Of a DNA stretch of 14,397 nucleotides, positions 5,551 to 13,750 are shown in pieces (within the stretch, counting starts at the first letter, position 1; every line of letters starts with the position of its first letter). Both the position numbers and the translations under genes were made by a program. This stretch comes from Desulfobacula sp. (lineage in GTDB: Bacteria; Desulfobacterota; Desulfobacteria; Desulfobacterales; Desulfobacteraceae): assembly GCA_029940235.1 (NCBI GenBank), contig JAOZRI010000025.1, forward strand, positions 1 to 14,397. The letters are read 5' to 3'. The notes below the pieces were generated by a model. It was not told the origin of the DNA. It was given only the letters and a program-made list of their open reading frames with translations, and made no database searches.

Positions 5551-8283
5551 ATGATTTTTAAGAATTTAAAATTTAAAAATAAAATTTTATTGACCTTTTT
5601 TTTGGTTTTTATCATTCTGTTTGCAATTGGAAGCCCCATTGCTTATTTACAGCTTAAAAAAACACTGCAATTCAATATTGACAACGAGCTTCAAAATACA
5701 ACTGATTCTGTAGTCAATTTTATAGAATCTGCTGCCTATGTTTCCATAAAAAACAGGCTTCGTACCATTGCTGAAAAAAATCTGGATATTGCCCAATATT
5801 ATTATAGTAAATATCGTTCAGGCCTTTTGACAAGATCAGAAGCCATAAAAATTATTGAAGAGGTCTTTTTAAATCAGTCCATAGGCATCAGTGGCTATAT
5901 ATATTGCCTAAATGGTAAAGGAGTACTCACGGTTCATCCAAAGGACAAGATGAAGGGTTCCGATGTTTCTAATATTGATTTTGTTCAGTATCAATTGGAA
6001 GTTAAAGATGGATATATGGAGTATGAATGGAAAAACCCAGGAGAGTCTCAAAAAAAACCTAAGGTGCTTTATATGGTTTATTATAAACCTCTGGACTGGA
6101 TTATTTCAGTTTCTGCCTACCGTGAAGAATTCAATTATCTTGTGGATATTAATGATTTCAGGGAGAGTATTCTTACTTATAAGACAGGGCAGACAGGATA
6201 TGCCTATGTTCTTGACGAACAAGGGACAGCTGTGATACACCCAAAGCTTGAAGGAATAAACCTTTTGCATCAATCAAAACAACCCAACGGTTTTTTAAAA
6301 CAAATCCTCAAAGAAAAAAACGGCAGGGTTGAATATGAGTGGAAAAATCCAGATGAATTAAAAATTAGAAAGAAAATAGCTATATTTAAACACCTGCCCC
6401 AGTATCAATGGATTGTTGTATCTTCAAGTTATGTTGACGAAGTTTTTTCACCTTTAATCACATTCAGATTTCTTTTGATAGTCTCTTTAATTGTGATTTT
6501 TTTAGTATCCATTGGGATTACATATTTAATAATCATGTCTGTAACAAAACCACTTGAATCTTTAATGGATAAATTTGGAAAAGGAGCCAGAGGTGATTTC
6601 TCAACTCGTATGGAAATAGGAGCATTGGATGAGTTCGGTAAATTAGCCCAGCATTTTAACTCTTTTATGGATCAGCTTGAAAAAAATGATAAAGAGATAA
6701 AAGCTGAAATACAAAAGAATAAAGAGGCTCAGGCGGCACTTGTTGAAAATGATTTAAAATTAAGGGGTATCTTTAATCAATCTTATCAATACGCATCTGT
6801 TTTATCGCCTGCAGGCAATTTGGAAGAGTTGAACAGGGCTGGTTTTGAGCTTGCAGGTAAAAGAATAAAGGATATTATAGGCCAACCCTTTTGGCAGATT
6901 CCATGGTGGCGCCACGATCCAGATGTTCAGCAATTGCTCAAAGAATCTGTTATCAAGGCAGGCAATGGTGAATTTCACAGGTTTGAAATCACAGGTATTT
7001 CTAAAGATGATGAAATCAGAGATATTGACCTTTCCATAAAGCCTCTTTTGAATAATTCAGGTGAAGTTATTTCAATCATCGCAGAAGCCAGAGATATTAC
7101 AGAACATAACAAGGCTGCTCTTGAAAGAAAAAATATGGCAGTACAGTTGGAAAAATCTCAAAAAATGGAAGCCATAGGGACATTGGCAGGCGGGATTGCC
7201 CATGATTTTAACAATATTTTGTCCGGTATCCTTGGACATTCACAGTTGACTGAAATTAATCTTGATAATTTTGAGAAAGCAAAGGGACATATTGCGCAGA
7301 TAAATAAAGGTGCCCAGAGAGCTGCCGCTCTTATACAGCAAATTCTTACTTTCAGCCGTCAAACAGACAATGAAAAACAAATTTTAACTTTATACCATGT
7401 GGTCAAAGAAGCGCTTAAGCTGTTAGGTTCTTTAATTCCCACCACAATTGAAATCAATGAGAATATTGTCTCCAAGGCAAAAATCATGGCTGATCCTACC
7501 CAGATGCATCAAATTATAATGAATCTTTGTACCAATGCATACCATGCCATGGGGGAATCAGGCGGGGTTTTGTCCATACAGCTTTTAGAAGTTGAAATTT
7601 CACAGGAAAAAGATATTTTGGACTGTGGGATCATCAATGGTAAATATTTGAAACTTGAAATCTCAGATACAGGTATTGGAATGGATGAAAAAACCATGTT
7701 AAAAGCTTTTGATCCATATTTTACAACCAAAGAGATGGGGAAAGGAACAGGTCTTGGTCTTGCCCTTGTTGATACAATTGTGAAAGAACATGATGGTTTC
7801 ATAAAAGCTGAAAGCACACCTGGAAAAGGTACCTCTTTTTATATTTTTTTGCCTATAATTGAGCAGGAGAAAGATTATCAATTACCTGGACAAGAACAAA
7901 AAATAGTAAAAGGCGGAACAGAAAAAATTATGGTTGTTGATGATGAAAAAGATCTTCGCCTGGTTGTCCAAGAGTTCTTGCAGGATTATGGATATCAAGT
8001 GACTGCCTTTGAAAATGGAGTCAAAGCCTTTGAAGCCTTTGAACAGGACTTGGAGTATTTTGATTTGATTATAACTGACATGGCCATGCCAGGGGGAATG
8101 ACAGGTATGGAATTTTCTAAAAATGTGTTACAGCTTAGACAAGAGATGCCAATCATATTATGCACTGGATATAGTGAAAAATTTTCAGAACAAGATGTAA
8201 TTTCACTGGGCGTTCAGAAATATATTCAAAAACCCATTTCAAATAATGAACTTGCAGGTTTTATCCGGGAAATATTGGATTAA
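5551..8283 (+). CDS. Hybrid sensor histidine kinase: tandem Cache, HAMP, PAS, HisKA, HATPase, receiver
   Basis: A 910-residue membrane sensor kinase. A membrane segment (about 11-33) leads to a periplasmic part with two Cache-like repeats. The first (about 113-193) has SGYIYCLNGKGVLTVHP and YEWKNP; the second (about 213-298) has TGYAYVLDEQGTAVIHP and YEWKNP. A second membrane segment (about 305-330) is followed by HAMP, a PAS domain (about 403-517) and the kinase core. The phosphorylated His is His551 in GGIAHDFNNIL. The ATP site shows the N box with Asn658/Asn662, SDTGIG (705-710), DPYFTT and GKGTGLGL. The C-terminal receiver (about 791-910) has Asp797-Asp798, phosphoacceptor Asp843, Thr872 and Lys894. 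Cache domains usually bind small molecules outside the cell. Being next to polyamine genes hints at such a ligand, but nothing proves it. No output regulator is adjacent. The ATG at 5551 lacks a clear ribosome-binding site. Confidence 0.92.
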   Translation: MIFKNLKFKNKILLTFFLVFIILFAIGSPIAYLQLKKTLQFNIDNELQNTTDSVVNFIESAAYVSIKNRLRTIAEKNLDIAQYYYSKYRSGLLTRSEAIKIIEEVFLNQSIGISGYIYCLNGKGVLTVHPKDKMKGSDVSNIDFVQYQLEVKDGYMEYEWKNPGESQKKPKVLYMVYYKPLDWIISVSAYREEFNYLVDINDFRESILTYKTGQTGYAYVLDEQGTAVIHPKLEGINLLHQSKQPNGFLKQILKEKNGRVEYEWKNPDELKIRKKIAIFKHLPQYQWIVVSSSYVDEVFSPLITFRFLLIVSLIVIFLVSIGITYLIIMSVTKPLESLMDKFGKGARGDFSTRMEIGALDEFGKLAQHFNSFMDQLEKNDKEIKAEIQKNKEAQAALVENDLKLRGIFNQSYQYASVLSPAGNLEELNRAGFELAGKRIKDIIGQPFWQIPWWRHDPDVQQLLKESVIKAGNGEFHRFEITGISKDDEIRDIDLSIKPLLNNSGEVISIIAEARDITEHNKAALERKNMAVQLEKSQKMEAIGTLAGGIAHDFNNILSGILGHSQLTEINLDNFEKAKGHIAQINKGAQRAAALIQQILTFSRQTDNEKQILTLYHVVKEALKLLGSLIPTTIEINENIVSKAKIMADPTQMHQIIMNLCTNAYHAMGESGGVLSIQLLEVEISQEKDILDCGIINGKYLKLEISDTGIGMDEKTMLKAFDPYFTTKEMGKGTGLGLALVDTIVKEHDGFIKAESTPGKGTSFYIFLPIIEQEKDYQLPGQEQKIVKGGTEKIMVVDDEKDLRLVVQEFLQDYGYQVTAFENGVKAFEAFEQDLEYFDLIITDMAMPGGMTGMEFSKNVLQLRQEMPIILCTGYSEKFSEQDVISLGVQKYIQKPISNNELAGFIREILD

Positions 8284-8295
8284 AATTAAAAAAAT

Positions 8296-9315
8296 CTATT
8301 CAACAATAATGTAGGGTTCAAGTGTGGCTCGTTTTTTATAGTCAACAAGAGCAAGTGGCTTGTAATTCCTTCTCTCTTGAACTTTTTTGAGGACACTTAT
8401 GTGTACTTTAGGGTAATAATATTCTGATACAGTGGCAACCCTTCGCTCCTTTGGTCCAAAATAGAATTTATAGGAATCATGGATTTTTTTTGTATGGTCA
8501 GGCTGGAAAATATAACCATGGCCATCTATTATTTTTAATCCATGATTTTTTACAGCTTTGTCTATCATCCACTTAAAGGCTATATCAGAAAGGTGCCTCT
8601 CTTCATATCCCCCACCAATATCAGAATGTACTCCTGAAAACCAGACTTGTTCAACAACCTGATTGTCATGCGGTTTTGTTATATCCCACAGGGTTGGCTG
8701 GAATATCTGCCTCTGCTCATCTATGGCCAAAGCATGATAGGCAGCCTTAATTTCTCTATTTATTTTTGTGTCATGAAATTGCAAAAACCGATCGGAAAAT
8801 ATTTTTAAAAATCCAATGGGAATACCAAGCGCGCCAACAGTATCCCACACTCCAATCATTTCTACAGGGCATGGAATATTATTATCTTTAAATTCTTTGC
8901 GCTCCTGATGATCTCCCTCTCTATATATTGTAAAAGCTTTTTCAATGGATTTTTCATTTAAACTGCTTTTTTTGATCAGGCCGCAGCTATAAATAAATCC
9001 GGCAAGTGATCTTGCAGTATATGCCCCTCGGCTGAACCCAAATATAAAGACTTTATCGCCCGGGTTATACACTCTTGAGACTTCAAAATAGGCTTCACGA
9101 ATATTTTTTGACAGTCCCCGGCCTGATATCCCCCCTCTGATTTTGTTATACCAGTGTGACCCAACACCTTGATCGTAATAGGTTACTTGAGTGGACTTAT
9201 CATTCACGCAGATATCAAATAAGTTTTTGACATTGGTTTCACAGCTAACATCATCTTCTGGTCTATCAGGTCTGTTCCAGGTGCCATCAAGACAGATTAC
9301 AATATTTTTTTTCAT
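8296..9315 (-). CDS. DUF2235 alpha/beta-hydrolase (phospholipase-like)
   Basis: A 339-residue protein of the DUF2235 group, an alpha/beta-hydrolase family that includes type VI secretion phospholipase effectors (Tle1) as well as many stand-alone enzymes. It starts with the typical KNIVICLDGTWN (3-14). The nucleophile elbow is GFSRGA at 93-98, with Ser95. Asp158 lies in GVWDTVGALG, and His230 in FSGVHSDIGGGY is the likely catalytic His. No secretion signal, immunity gene or type VI gene is seen in the window, so an effector role is not supported here; a cytoplasmic lipase or esterase is as likely. GGGGGAT precedes the start codon. It converges with the kinase gene, 12 bp apart, with no obvious terminator between them. 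Confidence 0.85.
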   Translation of the reverse strand: MKKNIVICLDGTWNRPDRPEDDVSCETNVKNLFDICVNDKSTQVTYYDQGVGSHWYNKIRGGISGRGLSKNIREAYFEVSRVYNPGDKVFIFGFSRGAYTARSLAGFIYSCGLIKKSSLNEKSIEKAFTIYREGDHQERKEFKDNNIPCPVEMIGVWDTVGALGIPIGFLKIFSDRFLQFHDTKINREIKAAYHALAIDEQRQIFQPTLWDITKPHDNQVVEQVWFSGVHSDIGGGYEERHLSDIAFKWMIDKAVKNHGLKIIDGHGYIFQPDHTKKIHDSYKFYFGPKERRVATVSEYYYPKVHISVLKKVQERRNYKPLALVDYKKRATLEPYIIVE

Positions 9316-9343
9316 TTTATCCCCCTAAAAATTAATAAGTATG

Positions 9344-9349
9344 TATAAT
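9344..9349 (+). promoter_or_regulatory. Candidate -10 box for the arsC-selenoprotein unit
   Basis: A perfect TATAAT at 9344-9349 is preceded directly by TG, but no -35 box stands at the usual distance. Transcription would start near 9356, about 18 bp before the second copy of the 104-bp element, which would then form the 5' leader. Confidence 0.35.
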
Positions 9350-9373
9350 TAGCTTGCCATGGCCTGTCTGAGC

Positions 9374-9477
9374 TTATATGAAAGAATAGCTGACCATCTT
9401 AATTTTTTCATGCCTTGGTTCCTGCCCTGCAGGGTTTTGTGTGGTAGACAACCAGATCCGCCACATGGCGGTTAGTA
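9374..9477 (+). ncRNA. Candidate structured leader RNA upstream of arsC, copy 2 of the 104-bp repeat
   Basis: Ungapped homolog of 2185-2288. The same pairings form: P1, ATGAAAGAA (9378-9386) with TTTTTTCAT (9403-9411), one pair now G-U; P2, TGGTT (9416-9420) with AACCA (9450-9454), unchanged; P3, CCGCC (9458-9462) with GGCGG (9467-9471), one pair longer than in copy 1. The P1 loop has CTGAC (9390-9394) facing GTTAG (9471-9475); an A-U pair of copy 1 becomes G-U, so the possible pseudoknot is kept. It ends 113 bp before the arsC start, in the same orientation to its gene as copy 1 to speD. Whether it is a cis-regulatory RNA or a dispersed repeat is open. Confidence 0.55.
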
Positions 9478-9590
9478 AATTGATATTTGATGTTGTTAAG
9501 TTTCCTGTGTTTAAGGATAACTTTTAATAAGTTAAGAGCAGTATTCATGTCAAGTGAAAAATTTTTATGATTAATGCGGGACAATATAAA

Positions 9591-10052
9591 ATGAGCAATA
9601 AATTGAATATACTGTTTCTTTGTACTGGCAACTCATGTAGAAGCCAGATGGCTGAAGGCTGGGCAAGACATTTAAAAAATGATCATATTGATGTCAGGTC
9701 GGCCGGCATTGAAACCCATGGAGTCAACCCATATGCTGTTTTTGTTATGGCTGAAGCAGGAGTGGATATATCACACCATAAATCCAGACATGTTGATAAG
9801 TTTACAAATAAGAAATTTGATTATGTAATCACGGTATGCGGGCATGCACATGAGACATGTCCAAGGTTTCCCAAAAAGGCAAAAATTATCCATATACCCT
9901 TTGATGACCCGCCCATGCTGGCAGCAAAATTTAATAATAAAGAAGATAAACTTGACTGTTACAGGCAGGTTCGAGATGAAATAAGAGTTTTTGTTAGAAC
10001 CCTGCCTGAAAGTCTTTTTAAGTTTGATTTGTTTGTAAAGTGTTTCTTATAA
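9591..10052 (+). CDS. arsC: Arsenate reductase, thioredoxin-coupled LMW-phosphatase type
   Basis: Reduces arsenate to arsenite using a Cys relay regenerated by thioredoxin. Residues 10-23 carry the phosphate-binding loop LCTGNSCRSQMAEGW, with nucleophile Cys11 and Arg17. Cys83 and Cys90 in VITVCGHAHETCP match the two further Cys of the thioredoxin-type enzymes, which separates it from plain tyrosine phosphatases. Asp105/Asp106 in PFDDPP are the general acid region. I chose the ATG at 9591 (153 residues): GGGA lies 9 bp upstream and the family begins just before the loop. An in-frame ATG at 9567 would add eight residues that fit no family pattern. The last 15 residues are hydrophobic and unusual. 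No other arsenic gene is in the window. It lies 15 bp before a selenoprotein gene, presumably its operon partner. Confidence 0.85.
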   Translation: MSNKLNILFLCTGNSCRSQMAEGWARHLKNDHIDVRSAGIETHGVNPYAVFVMAEAGVDISHHKSRHVDKFTNKKFDYVITVCGHAHETCPRFPKKAKIIHIPFDDPPMLAAKFNNKEDKLDCYRQVRDEIRVFVRTLPESLFKFDLFVKCFL

Positions 10053-10067
10053 ATTTGGGAGAATATA

Positions 10068-10286
10068 ATGGAAATAAAAATTAATTATTGTTCTGTGTGA
10101 AATTATAAACCAAGAGCTGCCGGGCTGGCAGAAAAGATACAAAAGGAAGTGGGTGTTGTGTCACAGTTAATTCCAGGTTCTAAAGGTATTTATGATATTA
10201 TTGTGGATGGCAATACTATCTATTCCAAACAGAAGACAAAACGATTTCCTGATAATGATGAGATCATTAAATTATTAAAAAAATAA
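10068..10286 (+). CDS. Rdx/SelW-like selenoprotein with in-frame UGA (Sec11)
   Basis: A 72-residue protein if the TGA at 10098-10100 is read as selenocysteine. The N-terminus MEIKINYCSVU places Sec11 in a C-x-x-U redox motif, exactly where SelW/SelT/Rdx proteins carry it. The rest follows the family: NYKPRAAGLAEKIQKE after the motif, then GSKGIYDIIVDGNTIYSK (37-54) and KRFPDNDEII (58-67). The frame after the TGA is open to a TAA at 10284-10286 and keeps the conserved pattern, so it is not a decayed gene. A hairpin at 10117-10131 fits a bacterial SECIS. GGGAG (10057-10061) is a good ribosome-binding site, 15 bp after arsC. Family members are thioredoxin-like-fold oxidoreductases of unsettled role; here it could serve ArsC or another thiol partner (inference). 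Decoding needs SelA, SelB, SelC and SelD, which are not in the window. Confidence 0.85.
10117..10131 (+). promoter_or_regulatory. Bacterial SECIS-like hairpin
   Basis: CTGCC (10117-10121) and GGCAG (10127-10131) form a 5-bp stem around the loop GGGCT. The loop begins 21 nt after the UGA and starts with G, which agrees with the known spacing and loop rule for bacterial SECIS elements. The stem is short and lacks the bulged U of the E. coli fdhF element, so binding to SelB is likely but unproven. Confidence 0.65.
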
Positions 10287-10328
10287 GATGATTGTTTACT
10301 CTTTGTCATTCTCGTTATGTGCCTGAAA

Positions 10329-10364
10329 CCAAAAAAGGCTGCTTTAAAAAGCAGCCTTTTTTGG
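10329..10364. terminator. Perfect 16-bp-stem intrinsic terminator, works in both directions
   Basis: Arms 10329-10344 and 10349-10364 are exactly complementary with a TAAA loop. The core GGCTGCTT/AAGCAGCC is flanked by A6 and T6, so a U-run follows the hairpin on either strand. It lies 42 bp after the selenoprotein stop and would end that unit. Confidence 0.9.
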
Positions 10365-10648
10365 AAAAGGAAAAAAAGATGAAAAAATTAATCTTTATTA
10401 TATTAATTATGTAAGATTAAATAGCAATTAACATGCCATGGTTTTAAGATTTTTCCAAAAAAAATATAACACATTTATTTTATAGACTATTTCAATTTTT
10501 TCCTTTTTTAGAGTTAGAAAAATTGATTTATTTTTTGTCTCATGGCTTGATAAAAGTTCAAAATTTTGAACTGAAAATTTTATTATGTCATTATAAAATT
10601 TATAACAGACTGAAAATAAACAAAAATATGTGGATATGATTGTGTTCA
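10365..10648. other. Gene-free AT-rich stretch with an 18-bp perfect palindrome
   Basis: No credible gene lies in these 284 bases between two terminators. At 10555-10572 there is a perfect palindrome, AGTTCAAAATTTTGAACT, which could be a protein-binding site. An 11-codon open frame at 10379-10414 (MKKLIFIILIM) looks like the start of a signal peptide but stops at once. Otherwise the stretch has long A and T runs and nothing recognisable. Confidence 0.5.
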
Positions 10649-10697
10649 GAAAAATAAACCCACAGATAAAAACCCTATGGCAGGTATCTGCGGGTTT
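10649..10697 (-). terminator. Intrinsic terminator of ahcY
   Basis: On the - strand, AAACCCGCAGATA pairs with TATCTGTGGGTTT over 13 bp with one G-U pair, followed by AUUUUUC. It begins 6 bp after the ahcY stop codon. Arms in + coordinates are 10685-10697 and 10656-10668. Confidence 0.85.
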
Positions 10698-10703
10698 AAA
10701 AGA

Positions 10704-12149
<1,446 letters not shown>

Positions 12150-12178
12150 TTAAAACTCCTTAATATTTTAGTTGTTAG

Positions 12179-12202
12179 ACATATCAAAATATATTGATAT
12201 GT
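12179..12202. promoter_or_regulatory. 24-bp inverted repeat upstream of ahcY, likely operator
   Basis: Perfect 9-bp arms ACATATCAA (12179-12187) and TTGATATGT (12194-12202) flank a 6-bp AT spacer. Its near edge is 30 bp upstream of the ahcY start. A possible - strand promoter (TTATCA, 16 bp, TATATT) would place the -10 box inside it, so a bound protein could repress ahcY. The ArsR-family SAH sensor SahR is known to control this gene in sulfate reducers, but I cannot confirm that the motif is the same. Confidence 0.6.
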
Positions 12203-12242
12203 TGATTTTTGATAAGATACAGATAATCACGCTAAATGTCAA

Positions 12243-12286
12243 TAAAAAAGCTGCCTGAACTTCAAAGTATTAAATTCAGACAGCTT
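12243..12286 (-). terminator. Intrinsic terminator of metK
   Basis: On the - strand, AAGCTGTCTGAA (12286-12275) pairs with TTCAGGCAGCTT (12259-12248), 12 bp with one G-U pair, followed by a run of U. It lies about 50 bp after the metK stop, so most metK transcripts should end before ahcY. Confidence 0.85.
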
Positions 12287-12335
12287 CTCTTTAACAGAGG
12301 TAATAAAACCCCAATTTTTTATTTAAATAAGATCC

Positions 12336-13508
12336 TTATATACCAGCCAGCTCCTTTATTTGATCTGCCTTGTCTGTTCTTTCCCAGTAAAAATCCGGAT
12401 CATTTCTTCCAAAATGCCCATAGGCTGATGTCTTTCTATAAATGGGTCTGAGAAGGTCAAGGGTTTCAATGATTGCAGCAGGCCTTAGGTCAAACACCTG
12501 TTTAACAATATCAACAGCCTTTGATTCCGTAATTTTCCCTGTCCCCATAAACTCAACAAGAAGAGATACTGGCTGTGCAACACCTATAGCATAGGCAACC
12601 TGAACCTCACATTTATCTGCAATCCCTGATGCAACCAGATTCTTTGCAATATATCTTCCCATGTACGATGCGCTTCTATCCACTTTTGATGGGTCTTTTC
12701 CGGAAAAGCAACCACCGCCATGGCTGCCCTGTCCACCATAGGTGTCAACTATAATCTTTCTTCCTGTAACACCGCAATCTCCCATGGGGCCACCCACAAC
12801 AAACCTTCCTGTGGGATTAATAAAAAATTTTGTATCGCCGTCCATCATCTCTTCAGGAATGACTTTTTTTATGACTTCTTTAATAATAGCAGCCTTTAGA
12901 TCATCATATGATACATCTGGAGAATGCTGTGTTGATACAACTACAGTATCCACTCTTTTTGGTTTTCCATCAACATATTCAATTGTAACCTGGGATTTTC
13001 CATCGGGCCGTAGAAAATCAAGGGCACCATTTTTTCTTACCTGGGTCAGACGTCTGGTCAGATTGTGGGCATAAATAATGGGCATGGGCATAAGCTCTGG
13101 AGTTTCATTGCTTGCAAACCCGAACATAATGCCCTGGTCTCCTGCTCCCTGCTCTTTATAAAGCCCTTCTCCCTCATCTACCCCCTGGGCAATATCAACG
13201 GACTGCTGATCAATACTTGTGACAACAGAGCATGTCTGCCAGTCAAAACCCATGTTTGAAGAGTTATATCCAATATCTTTGATTGTATTTCTTACCACTT
13301 CAGGAATATCCACATAGCAATTAGTTGTAATTTCCCCTGCCACCATTGCAAGGCCAGTTGTTACCAGAGTCTCGCATGCAACTCTGCATTTTTTGTCCTG
13401 TGCCATGATAGCATCAAGGATTGCATCTGATATTGCATCGGCAACTTTATCAGGGTGGCCCTCTGTTACTGATTCAGATGTGAAAAGTGTAGATTTTTTT
13501 TCTGACAT
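12336..13508 (-). CDS. metK: S-adenosylmethionine synthetase (methionine adenosyltransferase)
   Basis: Makes SAM from methionine and ATP, with release of phosphate and pyrophosphate; the cell's only general source of SAM. The 390 residues and motifs are standard: [10 protein letters not shown] (12-21) with catalytic His18, the ATP-binding [12 protein letters not shown] (121-132), DGKSQVT (169-175), and the phosphate-binding [16 protein letters not shown] (264-279). The usual Ala after GGG is Cys here, a small change that should not affect activity. The C-terminal YGHFGR and FYWE are present. AAAGGAG lies 7 bp before the ATG, and a good sigma70 promoter stands at 13576-13604. It supplies the substrate for SpeD in the same window and for the cycle completed by AhcY. 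Confidence 0.98.
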   Translation of the reverse strand: MSEKKSTLFTSESVTEGHPDKVADAISDAILDAIMAQDKKCRVACETLVTTGLAMVAGEITTNCYVDIPEVVRNTIKDIGYNSSNMGFDWQTCSVVTSIDQQSVDIAQGVDEGEGLYKEQGAGDQGIMFGFASNETPELMPMPIIYAHNLTRRLTQVRKNGALDFLRPDGKSQVTIEYVDGKPKRVDTVVVSTQHSPDVSYDDLKAAIIKEVIKKVIPEEMMDGDTKFFINPTGRFVVGGPMGDCGVTGRKIIVDTYGGQGSHGGGCFSGKDPSKVDRSASYMGRYIAKNLVASGIADKCEVQVAYAIGVAQPVSLLVEFMGTGKITESKAVDIVKQVFDLRPAAIIETLDLLRPIYRKTSAYGHFGRNDPDFYWERTDKADQIKELAGI

Positions 13509-13575
13509 TATAAACTCCTTTGATATTCTGGATGTATTTTGGATTAATCAAATAATCTGTTTTTCATTGTTATAC

Positions 13576-13604
13576 TTAATAGATTGTTCTTCTCTTTTTG
13601 TCAA
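13576..13604 (-). promoter_or_regulatory. Sigma70 promoter of metK
   Basis: On the - strand, TTGACA (13604-13599) and TATTAA (13581-13576) are 17 bp apart, a consensus -35 box with a fair -10 box. Transcription would begin near 13569, giving a leader of about 60 nt before the metK start. I saw no known SAM riboswitch in that leader. Confidence 0.65.
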
Positions 13605-13682
13605 TAACCACCTTGTTTGATTGCCATATTTATTGTCCACAAAAAAGTAAATAAAAGTATCCCTTAAAAAAGGATAATCAGC

Positions 13683-13710
13683 TTGACAATTTCAGTACAG
13701 TTTTTATGAT
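13683..13710 (+). promoter_or_regulatory. Sigma70 promoter of the PfkB-family kinase gene
   Basis: TTGACA (13683-13688) and TATGAT (13705-13710) with a 16-bp spacer form a near-consensus promoter, about 40 bp before the start codon. It is divergent from the metK promoter. An imperfect inverted repeat (13658-13676, arms TATCCCTT and AAAGGATA) lies just upstream and could be a regulatory site. Confidence 0.65.
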
Positions 13711-13750
13711 TGAATCTTATTGTAACATTAAAATTATGTCTGGAGACAAT

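Noticed and set aside
8296..9315. Type VI secretion effector with immunity partner
   Set aside because: No VgrG, PAAR, adaptor or immunity-like gene nearby; DUF2235 also includes many stand-alone hydrolases.
9532..9545. TTAAGAGCAGTATT resembling TTAAGAACAGTATT at 2148-2161, as an extra part of the repeat
   Set aside because: It lies downstream of one element and upstream of the other, and one-mismatch 14-mers are expected by chance in a window of this size and composition.
9567..9590. Upstream ATG as the start of arsC
   Set aside because: The extra eight residues fit no family pattern and the ribosome-binding site is better placed for the ATG at 9591.
10098..10100. TGA read as a true stop, making the gene after arsC a pseudogene
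   Set aside because: The frame continues open for 61 codons with the conserved Rdx pattern, the TGA lies exactly at the Sec position, and a SECIS-like hairpin follows.
10379..10414. 11-residue peptide MKKLIFIILIM after AAGG
   Set aside because: Too short to support; it lies after a strong terminator in AT-rich DNA and may be chance or a gene remnant.
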